Of a DNA stretch of 64,000 bases, positions 23,228-34,400 are shown in pieces. A program made the position numbers and the translations under genes. The notes under the pieces are model-generated. The model had not been told where the DNA came from. It did not search any database and saw only the letters and a program-made list of their open reading frames with translations. The stretch comes from Podospora pseudocomata (taxonomy: Eukaryota; Ascomycota; Sordariomycetes; Sordariales; Podosporaceae): assembly GCF_035222375.1 (NCBI RefSeq), contig NC_085891.1, positions 1,364,001-1,428,000 of the forward strand. The letters run 5' to 3'. Position 1 is the stretch's first letter. Every line of letters starts with the position of its first letter.

Positions 23228-25668
23228 CTAGGCCGGAATGTCGGCCGCTGCCCTGGCAGTTTTGTTGTATCAAAGGAGCCTTCCACACAGCTGAGTACCC
23301 TTTGAAAAATTCTGCTATCCTTGATTCTGGAACCACAATCCATGTCTTTAACCATATATCTAGATTTGCCAATTACATCAAGGCCCCAGCCGGCGATTTC
23401 CTCTGGGCTGGCGAACACCCAGTTCAAATTCATGGATACGGAGATGTGGATATCCAGATTCAGGGATCACAACAACAAAGGCGGCCACGACAGCAAATAC
23501 AACAACACTTTCTACGGCTTCGGAATACGGCCTACTGCCCTGGATTCGCTTGCAACCTTGTATCTCTACGACAATTACGAAAACAAGGCTTGTGGTGGGA
23601 TAACAGTCCTGGCAATAACCGTGTTCGGAAGGCCAACAACTCTATCCTTTGCTATCTGACGGATCGATACGGCCAGTATGTTCTGGAAGACCTACCATCC
23701 ACTGTCTCCAATGCAGCCTTCTTCTGCACCCGGCGCAATCGATTCAGCAGCTACACCCAGAAGCCACCAAACAAAGCCATTGCCAACCTCTGGCACCTAC
23801 GGCTTGGCCACCCTGGCCCTCAGGCACTAGAACAACTCGTCCATCACACGCGAGGAGTTCGAATCAAGGGGCCCACCACTGTCCAGTGCGATGCATGCGG
23901 AGTATCGAAGGCCAAGCGGCAAATCCAACGACGACCGAGAGAGCACAACGAAGGCCCCGGTCTACGGCTTGCAATCGACTTCCATGACTTTGAGGAAGGT
24001 CTCAAGGGATACAGATACCTACTCCTAGTCACAGACAGGTGGTCTGGCCTAGCCTGGGACTATTACCTCAAGGACAGAACCACAGAGTCCATCACAACAG
24101 CAATCTCCCACCTCTTTGGCTTTCTTCAACACCAGTACCAACTGAAACACCACCCATTCGGCCCTCAATTTTTGCAAGCTGAAAAAGAGCACCTCCAAAG
24201 CCACGCACAGAAGCAATCTTGGTGCGAAGTGGATAGGTCGGATCCACAGGCACAAGGCCATCAAACCCTAGACTGTATGTGGGTTTATACCTACAAATTC
24301 AACCAGGACGGCACTTTCAAGAACTGCAAGGCTAGATTGGTAGTCAGAGGCGATCAGCAGAAGCCCACCGCACAAGAAACCTACGCAGCCACGCTGGCAG
24401 CCCGATCGTTCCGCACAATGATGGCTATTGCGGCCAGATTCGATCTTGAATTAGTTCAATACGACGCAGTCAACGCTTTCGTCAATGCCAACCTTGAAGA
24501 CACCATCTACATGCGAATGCCTCCTGGCTACCGAACCCCTGGAAAGATCCTAAGGCTAAAGAAGGCCTTGTATGGACTGCGCCAGTCTCCACTGCTTTGG
24601 CAAAAGGAACTCACCACGACCTTACAAACCTTGGGATTTCAGAGTGTTCCGCACGAACCATGCATTCTAATTCGGAATGGAATTCTGGTGTTCTTCTATG
24701 TTGACGACATTGTGTTTGCCTATCGAAAGAAGGATACAGCTGCAGCTCGAACCTTAGCATCACAACTGCGGCAAAGATACCAATTAACGGGTGGAAACGA
24801 CCTCCAATGGTTCCTAGGGATTGAGGTTCTCAGAGATAGAACCAAAGGCCTGATTTGGCTTTCTCAGACAGCCTACTTCGACAAAATCGTCACCCTGGCT
24901 AGCAAAGAAACCAACAGTACAAAGGTCAAGATCCCAATGGCTACAACAGAATTGCTGCCATACGAGGGCAAGGCCGAGCCTCGGTCGATCACGGCTTTCC
25001 AGCAAAAGACTGGATCCATCTTATACGCCGCAGTGGTTACCAGACCAGATATAGCATTTGCGGCATCACGGCTGGTTAGATTCAACACCAATCCTGGACC
25101 ACAACACCATAAAGCAGCCGATCAAGTGCTGCATTATCTCTATAACACTCGAACACTGGCGTTGAGGTTAGGGGGTGAAGACGAATTTGTTGTTGCCAGC
25201 GATGCCTCATTTGCTGATAATTCGCTCGACCGGAAAAGCTCGCAAGCCTACACGATGAAGCTGTTTGGCGGCCTAATTGGATGGAGAGCCAATAAGCAAG
25301 ACACAGTCACCACCTCAACCACCGAAGCTGAGCTCCTCGCCCTCGCACAAGCTACGAAAGAAGGGTTATTTATAAATCGTCTGCTTGACGAACTGAAAGT
25401 TCAACTAGATCAACACCACATCACCATTCAGTGTGATAACAAGCAAACCATTAGGCTGGTGACTGCAGAAATGGCTACTTTGCAAACCAAGCTCCGGCAT
25501 GTGGATATTCACAACCATTGGCTTCGACAGGAGGTCAACCGCAAAACGATAAAAATCGAATACACACCCTCAAACAGTATGACAGCTGACGGCTTGACTA
25601 AAGCTCTGAGCAGTCCACTCCACCAGCGTTTCCTCCAGCAAATAGGGGTCACAGAACCAAAGACCTAG
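23224..25668 (+). pseudogene. copia-2 pol (protease, partial integrase, RT, RNase H)
   Basis: One uninterrupted frame of about 814 codons in the -1 frame relative to gag. It is open from 23200, so entry is probably by frameshift or through an indel; the frame lacks an ATG at its start. Domains: protease LDSGTT near 23320; integrase zinc region (WHLRLGHPG, CDAC) near 23790-23900; the first catalytic aspartate in LAIDFHDF near 23975. At about 24155-24170 the frame jumps straight into the reverse-transcriptase N-terminus. RT has FFYVDD near 24695-24712. RNase H follows with VASDASFADN, TTEAELLAL and the VDIHNHW stretch. Integrase acidic residues two and three, and the integrase C-terminus, are absent. 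RT and RNase H look intact; integration would need an enzyme supplied in trans. Confidence 0.87.
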
Positions 25669-25719
25669 ATTCTAAATGGTATGGTCCAGATCCAGGCTCG
25701 GCTAGATCTGAGGGGGGTG

Positions 25720-25959
25720 TGTCAGACAGAAAAGGGTTCTGGTCAACCAAGCTGAATAGGAGCTCATGGAAGCTGAAACTGACGTAACCAGTTCAGCTGG
25801 ACATGGTACCATTTGCCACCAATGCTGTCACCATGTATAGATATAATTGAGGTTCTCAGGCTTTGAAGGAACAGGAGCACACACAAGGACAAGCAATACA
25901 ATCACACTGTTGCAACCCCCATGATATTCACCCTCAAGAGTGCATCGTGTTATCTGACA
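25720..25959 (+). repeat. 3' LTR of copia-2
   Basis: 240 bp, read as identical to the 5' LTR, preceded by the polypurine tract (25710-25719) and followed by the second GTAAC. LTR identity implies insertion too recent for mutations to accumulate. Confidence 0.95.
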
Positions 25960-25964
25960 GTAAC

Positions 25965-28036
25965 AAACAGGCAACTGCGCGGTGATCTCTAGCCGGGCTC
26001 CAAGCTCCGTTCCGCCACTCACGCTCCGGCCCTCCCGGAGAGAACACGATTGAAAAACGGAGAGCCCAGAAGGAGAATACCGGTGGCTTTTTTTGCGTTT
26101 TAAAGCTGTCCACAGCCATGCCGCCTCACTGCCTATTGCCGAGTCTAGACTCTCGCTGTCCCAACCAGAGTATGACAGTAACATTTTTGCATCGATCCAG
26201 GGACGGTGACACCACAGGACAAAAAGAGAGACAATATTAGGGATACCAAGTGAGACCAACCCTACCGGGCCGCATGTTTTTGTTTGTTGTCAGTTGTTTC
26301 CAAACCGATGACTCCTGTTGAGAAATTGCACACAATCGGTGCATTATCTTTCCAAATCGCAAAGCCTCATCCTCATCATGCCACACTCTCCGCGCCTTTT
26401 CAAAAGATGCTGGAAACTCCAGCCCTAAGGCGGCCGTTGGAAGGGACCTGCTTGCCTGTCTGCCCAGCAAGCAATGCGAGGCGGCGGTGCAGCGATGCAA
26501 CCTGGCCTCTCATGATGGCCCGGGGAAGGGGTCGGGGTTGCCTTACGCAAGCAGCCGTTTGAGCGTAGAGGCGATAGTCGGGATAGCAAGTCAAGCTTTT
26601 GGGACAAAAAAATTGAGACAAAACATCACCATCTCTCTCCCTAACGTACCTATCCAGATCATTGGGGAACTCTCTCCTAAACTTTCACCAACTCTAACAT
26701 CGGCGGTTTTGTAAATCATCATATCTTGTTGTAAGTGTATTCGGGTAAAGTTGTCTCTCAGCTCACATCATTCAGTTTTCGTGAACGAACGGCTACCCAC
26801 ACCATCGGAACGGTCATGAAACATTGGGCTACACTACATCCGCGGGGGGTTCGATAGTCCTGGATGTGTTCTTCATTATCCAACATCACAGCCTTGAGAA
26901 GCGGGGTATTGCGTCAGCGTTCAGTCAGTCAGCCATGAACTATCACCAACCTACCCACCTGCCCTTACATTGCTGTGTGTGTGAGGAAATGGCCCGAATA
27001 GCCTCATGCAGTTGTCCACCATGTCTTTGTTTTCTGTTGTTTTCGTCATATCCCACCACCTCCACTACACCATTCCTCACCGTAAGAAAGTATCCGGTTG
27101 GTGGAAACCTCTCCTGCTACTCCTTCCCCGTACCTTGGCTACGGTAGAGACACCGCACCCACCCACCGTACACCCAACTGATCAGCCGTACAAAGCGAGA
27201 TGATATTTGTAAACCCCAATTTTGTAATATCCCATGGTTCACACCTTTTCCTCAAAGTCTCACTCAGCAAAAGGCGGGCCGGCAACCCGCATAATCATCA
27301 TCACCAAAGATGTCGAAGATCTCAAACAACCCCACCACTACCCATGGGTATCACGGAGATCATATCAGATGAGCGAGATTATGATATGAGCAACGGCATG
27401 GATCTAAACCCGGGTTTTCATGCCTAATTGATACTAATAAACGGAAGTTGGGTTGGGTTGACGGGCAGTTCCAAGCGAGATGGCTTCAGTGTTTCAGATT
27501 TTCTACCATGTCCCGCAGTTAGAATTGACACCTAACCAACCGTTACCATGTGACGATGAGATGGAGAGTCTGATGGGACATTCTCTACGACGATACGTAT
27601 CCAATATCTTCTCACACCACATTTCTTGAAAACTTCATTACAATTATTCCCTCTGTACAGATATGTTCAATGGTCCATGATGACCCTCTACCCTGTACCA
27701 GTCCTTGGCAACCTGCATCACACCTAGTCTATTAAAAAATGACTCCAGGAGCCCAAACTCCAAAAGACTGCTCAAATCAATAGGCATTCTTTAGTTTCCA
27801 ACAATATACGTCTCACCAACCGCATCATAATGTACGCATGTGAGGGTCTGAGCTCACTCTTCCCATCCAAACAAAATCACACACCCATAGTTATCATCCC
27901 AAACATAGTTCCAACCCCATCATGCAATGCCATACCTGCCCTCCCCGTCTTATTCCCATCCAAACCAAGCTCGTAGCGTGCTCAAAACCGGCCAAATTCA
28001 AACATGGCCCCATCTAAAGGTAGTAGTAGTGATAGG
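25965..28036. other. Intergenic between copia-2 and the 875-aa protein gene
   Basis: About 2.1 kb. Short frames only; none shows a domain or credible splice pattern. The right end probably contains the 3' UTR of the minus-strand gene ending at 28037. Confidence 0.55.
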
Positions 28037-30664
28037 TCAGAGAATAGACAACTCATCATCACTATCATCAGTCGCGCTATCCCCAACCCCCAACGACACT
28101 CTCGACGGCCTCGCCGGCCGAAACCTCGCAGGCTTGTTCCTGTTGAGCCAACTGCTCGTGCTACCTCTCGTCACCAACACCTTCTTTCCTGAACTGCTGC
28201 TTCCGTCCAAGTCCATCCCTAGCTCATCACCACCTCTGGTGATCGGTCTTGATAGCCGTCTTGGTCTGGCCGAGAGGAGGCATTTCGGAACAACACGGCT
28301 TGGTTTTGTAGGCGATGAGGGCGGTTGGTCAAACCCGTCGTCGTTGTCGTTTTCCGGGAAAAAGTTCTCTTTGTTGTTGTCCTCAACTTCTGATTGGTCG
28401 TTTTGCTGGGCTTCGGAGGGGGAGGGTTCCGTGATAGGAGAGGTTGGGTCCACATCGTCGTCGTCGTCCTCTGACGCCGAGGAAGAGTTGGGTGCTGTGC
28501 CCTGCTCAATGCTGTCTTCTTCCGTGGCAAATGGAGGTTCTTCATGCTCCGAATCATGCTCGCCAAAATCCACCAGATCTTCCGCGTCGACATCATTCTC
28601 ATCACTGACTTCATCCCCATGGTGGTCCTCTTGACTCTCCTCCTCAGAGTCCAACACCTCCCCAATCCCTGCTGATCGTGCCGCCATCGAACCACGACCA
28701 ACCCCCTTCTTCCCCCCCACCGTCCCAGGCGTAGCAGCAACCCACTCACTAATAACATCATCCCATTTGATACCCGAAAAATTCCCCCTCCTCCTCCCCC
28801 CCTCCGGAACCGGCGTAGCAGCCGCGTTCATCTTCGCCCTCAACCCCTCCGCAAAAGCATGATCCCTCATGTTCCCCGTACTTTCCGCCACGCGAAACGC
28901 AGCATCAACCTGGATATTATTCAATGCCCCCCTGGGCAAATCCAACTTCTGAAGCTTGTCGCACAGCTGCAAAAGATACATGTGCGTGTCCAACCTCGTC
29001 CCACGAACGCAGTACTGCACTATCGATGCCAACAATGCGATGGTGGCATCATACTGAAGCATCAGACTGGCGTTTCCCTTGCAATTGAGCACACCCCTCC
29101 ATGATGACTCTATCACCGCAGAAGAGGTAGTCGTGTCGACGCAGAGAAAGGAGCAAAGAGCAAAGAGGTAGGTTCCGAGCTTGCGACCTTTCTTTTTGCG
29201 GTGTCTGAGTTGTTTGGTGCACGTGTCTACCACGTATTGCACCCTTCGTCGGATGGTGGATGTTCGGTCTGTTGATGACGAAGCAGCTGCCCCTTGGTCC
29301 TTTCCTTCCTGGCTGAGAAGAACGACAGCTCCGAGTGCTCCGATGGCGTCGACGAGTTGACTTTGTGGTTTGCCGCGAATGCGGGTTTGAGCAACGCCTC
29401 TTGGTCGGGTTGGTGAGGCATGGTCGCAGAGAAGTGTCAAAGTGGTGGTGGCCAGCTCAACCACATCATCGCATGGCTTCATTTGTGCTATCCGGGCGAT
29501 GGTTGAATGCCATAGTTTTCTGAAGCCTCCCGTCAGAATCCACTCTGATGGTAGGAACCCACCTGAAAGTAGTGAGGCTACTTTATTGGGTGTAAGATCA
29601 GTGCTGTGACCCAGCGTTTGGATCACTCGTATGGGATGCAATGCTTGACAATGATCAAAATCATTGTCCCTCAAAGCTGGTCTTGGGTACTGGCGGAATA
29701 TGAATGTATCAATAAGCGGCATGAATTCATTGCTCGGTAGGTATTCGTGGCATAATCTGATCAGCAAGGCCACTATGTTGTCGTCAAACAGTCCCTCTTC
29801 AGCAGCTTCATGAACAATCTGTATGCTGTGAGCTCGTACAGCCAGACAGAGATTCTTCCAACCATCAGCAGGCCCTAGGGCTTCCAACTCGTCGTATATT
29901 TCGAACGAGACGCCGCAGTCTTGTGGTTCTGGTTGTGAATCCTGATCCTTTTCGATCTCTTTCTTCTCCCAGCGTATGTAGGCTGGTATCTTCCGGAGAC
30001 ACATTGCCATCAGAGACCTGGGAGCCGCAATATTCTCAACGCGATCTGGCCTGGTCTTTTTCAATAATGAATCCAGGGCTTTGACGACATGATAAAATAG
30101 CGCAAGCCTTTCGGGATCAATAGATGAACGAAGGCGGGCTAGTTCCTCGTCAAACCTGCATCTCTTGACGCAGTTCCAGTGGCCGCAGACTGTTATCTCA
30201 ATTCTGTTTTCTTGGATAACAGGAGAAGACTGCTCGTGGTTTCTGATGCGGCGTAGATGTGGTGTTGGGAAAACAGTATCTTGGGAAGGCCTGGCTCCTG
30301 GTAGATTCCGTTGTCTTACTGTACCATCTCTCGGGGGTGTGGTTGTCGCTGATGATGAATCCTCGGCTGGTGACCTTTGCGATCCTTTCCGAGAGTATTT
30401 CCGAGTCACTTTCTTTTTGGTCGAGTACTCTTCATCAGACTCGGGATATCCTCTGTCCCTCTTGCCGAGCACGACACTTTTCCGTGGCCGGCCTCTTGTT
30501 ATTTGGCTCTGCTGGGGCTGTGTTGAATCCGAGTTGCGCCTAACTGCAGCCTTCCGTTCCTTGATCTTTTTGAGAGCGGCGATATGGGCCAAGAGAGGAC
30601 GGAGCAAACGGTGGCATTGTTTGGCAGTCCATAGCCCCTGCATCACGGGCGCGGACGCCCTCAT
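28037..30664 (-). CDS. Conserved-looking fungal nuclear protein of unknown function
   Basis: A single exon of 875 codons. An alternative start, MQGLWTAKQCHRLLRPLLAHI, lies 7 residues in. I do not recognise a named family. What can be seen: residues 1-40 form an amphipathic helical start. Residues 45-115 are basic and Ser-rich with an AT-hook-like RGRPRK and KR clusters suggesting nuclear import. Residues 150-610 are a hydrophobic and helical body, plausibly an alpha-solenoid. Residue 640 onwards contains GIKWDDVISEWVAATPG, then a long acidic Glu/Asp/Ser stretch (about 680-790), and a basic tail ending DDSDDELSIL. Long intact reading, ordinary codon use and the divergent arrangement with CLU1 support a real gene. 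A chromatin or cell-cycle role would be a guess. Confidence 0.85.
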   Translation of the reverse strand: MRASAPVMQGLWTAKQCHRLLRPLLAHIAALKKIKERKAAVRRNSDSTQPQQSQITRGRPRKSVVLGKRDRGYPESDEEYSTKKKVTRKYSRKGSQRSPAEDSSSATTTPPRDGTVRQRNLPGARPSQDTVFPTPHLRRIRNHEQSSPVIQENRIEITVCGHWNCVKRCRFDEELARLRSSIDPERLALFYHVVKALDSLLKKTRPDRVENIAAPRSLMAMCLRKIPAYIRWEKKEIEKDQDSQPEPQDCGVSFEIYDELEALGPADGWKNLCLAVRAHSIQIVHEAAEEGLFDDNIVALLIRLCHEYLPSNEFMPLIDTFIFRQYPRPALRDNDFDHCQALHPIRVIQTLGHSTDLTPNKVASLLSGGFLPSEWILTGGFRKLWHSTIARIAQMKPCDDVVELATTTLTLLCDHASPTRPRGVAQTRIRGKPQSQLVDAIGALGAVVLLSQEGKDQGAAASSSTDRTSTIRRRVQYVVDTCTKQLRHRKKKGRKLGTYLFALCSFLCVDTTTSSAVIESSWRGVLNCKGNASLMLQYDATIALLASIVQYCVRGTRLDTHMYLLQLCDKLQKLDLPRGALNNIQVDAAFRVAESTGNMRDHAFAEGLRAKMNAAATPVPEGGRRRGNFSGIKWDDVISEWVAATPGTVGGKKGVGRGSMAARSAGIGEVLDSEEESQEDHHGDEVSDENDVDAEDLVDFGEHDSEHEEPPFATEEDSIEQGTAPNSSSASEDDDDDVDPTSPITEPSPSEAQQNDQSEVEDNNKENFFPENDNDDGFDQPPSSPTKPSRVVPKCLLSARPRRLSRPITRGGDELGMDLDGSSSSGKKVLVTRGSTSSWLNRNKPARFRPARPSRVSLGVGDSATDDSDDELSIL

Positions 30665-31463
30665 TTGTTGCCGTTATAGAGTCTTGATTTCCAAAAGACA
30701 TAAAGCGTAACGTATTGTATTTATGTACGAATAGGCATGGATAGCGATTGCAGCGGCGTGCGTAATAAGTCGTGTAAGTCAAGTCGATGAGATGCCGCGA
30801 TGAATGAATGAATGAAGTGGATGTTTTCATTCGTTGTCTGGGGTCAATATGTTTACATCATCCCCGGATGCGGCCTAGCGTGCCACCCAGGATTCTGGAG
30901 AGTCGCCAACCCGCCAAGTCTCCCGCACCGCATCGCTGATGCTCAAATCCCGACTCGCCCGACTCGTGCCGAGAGGCGACGAGAGGCCCGTGTGTGGGGT
31001 ACTTGGATACTTGACTCAGTGGGTTGATCACTGAGCCGGCATTGTTTCCGCCCCGCCCCGTTAGGCCGGCCTGAAATCTGCATCATAGGTTGCCGGCAAA
31101 GAAAAAAAAAAGTTAGAAGAATATTCAGCGCAAAAAAGATAAAAAAAGAACCCCTCATCAGTTGGCTCAGATCAAGCGAAAGAAAAACACAGTCCTTCTG
31201 TCCGCTATAGACTGTCTCTTCCTTCCCTGGACGCCTGTATATTCTTCTGATTGGGCCTTTCTTTCCTTTCCTTCCAATTCCTGGCTCGACGCTCGACACT
31301 TCCAATTTTTTCACCCACTTTTTGCTTCGACAGCAAATCTCGAAATACCAACGGCTGGAGGTCGCACCCACATCTTTATAGAACACATTCTACAGCCGCC
31401 TTGTCTTTGCTCAGCATTGCATCCTTGCGATATCGGCAACTTAGAAAAAGAAATTAAGTCAAC
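30665..31463. promoter_or_regulatory. Divergent upstream region, 875-aa gene and CLU1
   Basis: About 800 bp between two divergently transcribed genes, so it should contain both promoters. A/T-run-rich near 31105-31150, with pyrimidine-rich sequence before the CLU1 start. No specific factor site is claimed. Confidence 0.6.
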
Positions 31464-34400
31464 ATGGCTGACGCAACATCCACCACTGCTGCTGCTGCCC
31501 CTCCCAGTATGCGACCCCTCACTTATATGATGATGGTGGTGGTTCTGCTTGTCTAACACGCGAAAAACCTACAGAGGAGCCAGTAGCTGACGAGCAAAAC
31601 GTCGAGAAGCCTGCCGAGACCCAGACCGAAGAGGTGGTGGAGGAGGAGGAGGAGGAGCAGCTTGAAGGTGTGTGACCACCTACCCACCTCATCTACACTA
31701 TGCCATCCTCTCTAACCTTCCTGATAGACGCTCCCTTCATCGTCAAGATCGTTCTTCCCCACGACGATAAGACCTTTGAACTCCCGGTATGTTGTGTGGT
31801 GCCATGTATGGCGTTGGAGGCAGTATGCTAAGACAGAAGCGCAGGTGTCACCATTGGAACAAATCCACGAAATCAGACAATCGATCATTGAACACCCGAT
31901 TGCTGTACAATACTCGTGTTTCCACCTCGAGCACAATGGGCAGCGCATCAACGACTTCATCAACGTTTCCGATGTTGAGGGCCTCGCCAACAATTCAGAG
32001 TTGCATGTGGTGGAGGACCCATACAGCGAAAAGGAGGCCAGAATTCACTTCATCAGGGTCAGGGAGTTGATTGGCGCCGCCGGGGACCGTACCGACACGG
32101 TACAGGGCATCCTGTCGGGTGCTTCGGTCTTTGACGATGTGGTAGCCGAGGCTGACAAGCAGGCCGGGGCCGAGGTCGCTGTCCAGGAGTACAACTTCGA
32201 GGCGGGCGTGAGCCCCTCTATTTTGCTTCCCAAGGAGCACGAGGCTGCGCCAAAGACTGTCAAGCTGATCACCTTGTCCTCATGGAACCCTCCTCCTGCG
32301 CCTCTCAGGCAAAAGGGCCACTTGCTCTACCTGACCATCACAACAAACGAGGGCGAGCAGTTCCAGGTTACCTCCCACGCCGGTGGTTTCTATGTCAACA
32401 ACTCTTCCAACAGCAAGTTCGACCCATCACCGAAGCAGGACAAGAAGGCTGGTGTTATTTCGGCCCACTCCTTGTACACTCTTCTCGAGAAGCTCTCACC
32501 ATCGTTTGCTGAAAGCTACGAGGCCTTCCAGAAGTTTGCTAATCGCAAGGATCCCCTCGCCACTTTCCAGATCGGCAACACTGTGCCATCCGCCCCATGG
32601 CTCGTGCCATCCACCTCCTCACCTTTGGTTGCTCACATTGCCGACCCTACGAGATCACAGGAGACCTTCCTCCTCGGTGGTGCCGAGAACACCGACTCGC
32701 TCCGTGACTGGAACGAGGAGTTTCAATCTGCCAGAGAATTGCCCAAGGATACCATCCAGGACCGTGTCTTCAGAGAGCGACTTATCGCAAAACTCCACGC
32801 TGATTACAACGACGCTGCTGCTCGCGGCGCCGTTCTCGTTGCTCGTGGCGAGGTTGCTCCTCTCAACCCTACCGAGGGCCGGGATGCGCAGATTTTTGTC
32901 TACAACAACGTCTTCTTCTCGTTCGGAGCTGACGGCGTCGGCACCTTCACCAGCGAGGGCGGCGACGAGGCTGCCAAGGTTGCTACTGGCAAGGACGTTT
33001 TCGGTGTGAAGCTCGTGAACCAGCTCGACATTGACGGTCTTTACACTCCTGGCACCGTTGTCGTTGACTACCTTGGCAAGCGGATTGTCGGTCAGAGCAT
33101 AGTACCTGGCATCTTTAAGCAGCCCGAGCCTGGTGAGAACCAGATTCACTACGGTGCTGTTGATGGCAAGGATGTCGTTGCTGCCGATGAGGCCTTTGCC
33201 CCCGGCTTTGCGACGCTTGCTAGCTATCTGCGGGTCAAGAAGCACGCCGTTTGGGACAAAGAGAACAAGCGCCATGATCTCGAAGCCAGTGTTGAGATGA
33301 AGGGCCTTCTTGGAACCGACGGTCGCAAGTACGTCCTTGACTTGTACCGCATCACCCCCTTGGATATCCAGTGGATGGAGGAGGCCAGCCCCGAGGGTGC
33401 TGAGTACCCCCACCGCATGACTGTCCTCCGTCCTGAGCTCGTTGAATCTTTGAGCAAGCAGAAGGCCCGCGAGTATCTCAGTGCTGAGGTCAGCAAGCGT
33501 GACTCTAAGAAGACCAAGGAGGTTAAGGAGGAGACCAAGGAGGAGGCCAAGGAGGAGACCAAGGAGGAGACCAAGGAGGAGACCAAGGAGGAGACCAAGG
33601 AGGAGACCAAGGAGGAGATCAAGGAGGAGGAGGAGAAGGAGAGAGAAGCCAAGGAGGAGGGTGCCGAGGAGGCCGAGGAGAAGAAGGAGGAGGAGAAGAC
33701 TGATAGGATAGACATGTCTGGCTTCAAGTTTGCCCTGAACCCCGATGTCTTCAGCGGCCAGGTCCCCCAGACCGACGAGGAGAAGGAGGAGATGACCAAG
33801 GACGAGCAAGACGTCCGTGATGCTTGCAAGTATCTCACCGAAACCGTCATCCCCACTCTCTTGCGCGACCTCAAGGAGTCAGATATCAGCTTCCCCATGG
33901 ATGGTCGCTCTTTGAGCGCTCTCCTCCACCGCCGCGGTATCAACATGCGCTACCTTGGCAAATTAGCCCAGAAGAGCGTTCCGGAGACGACCGACAAGGA
34001 GGAGAAGGTTGATGGCGATCGTCTCAAGTGCTTCCGCGAGGTCTGTGTGCGCGAGATGATCGCCAGAGCGTTCAAGCACATCGCTGCCAAGTACCTCAAG
34101 AGCCTGCCCTTGTCGCTGACCTCGGCCTGCTTCGCCCACCTTTACAATTGCCTTCTCGGCTTTGGTCTCAACCCCAAGCCCGAGGCTGAGATCGACGAGG
34201 CCTACCGCGCCCTTTTCAGCGATGCTGATCTTGCCTTTGAGAAGGTTACTCCTGAGAGTCTCAGGGAGGAGGTCCAGCACGAAGTGGCTCGCCGCTTCAG
34301 ATACACTCTGGCCGAGAACTGGTACACCGAGGCCAGGCCCGTGCAGCTGCTCCGTGAGACTGCCCTGAAGCTCGGTCTTCAGCTTCAGGCCTCCAAGTTC

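Larger units (their letters stand above)
21659..25959 (+). mobile_element. Ty1/copia LTR retrotransposon (copia-2), integrase-deleted
   Basis: A 4301-bp element with 240-bp LTRs (21659-21898, 25720-25959) that I read as identical. It is flanked by the GTAAC target duplication (21654-21658, 25960-25964). A primer-binding site lies at 21899-21912 and a GAGGGGGG polypurine tract at 25710-25719. It encodes gag (22018-23227) and pol (23224-25668). Pol runs protease, the zinc and first part of integrase, then directly reverse transcriptase and RNase H. The rest of integrase is missing. The two copia elements are unrelated in LTR sequence and length. Confidence 0.95.

Noticed and set aside
22900-23230. 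Considered a CRISPR-like or other prokaryotic element in repeats of the window
   Set aside because: No regularly spaced identical repeats with unique spacers; introns and transposons show fungal nuclear DNA.
32655-33946. Leu/Ser-rich minus-strand frames opposite CLU1
   Set aside because: Composition shadows of the Glu/Lys-rich CLU1 repeats and body.
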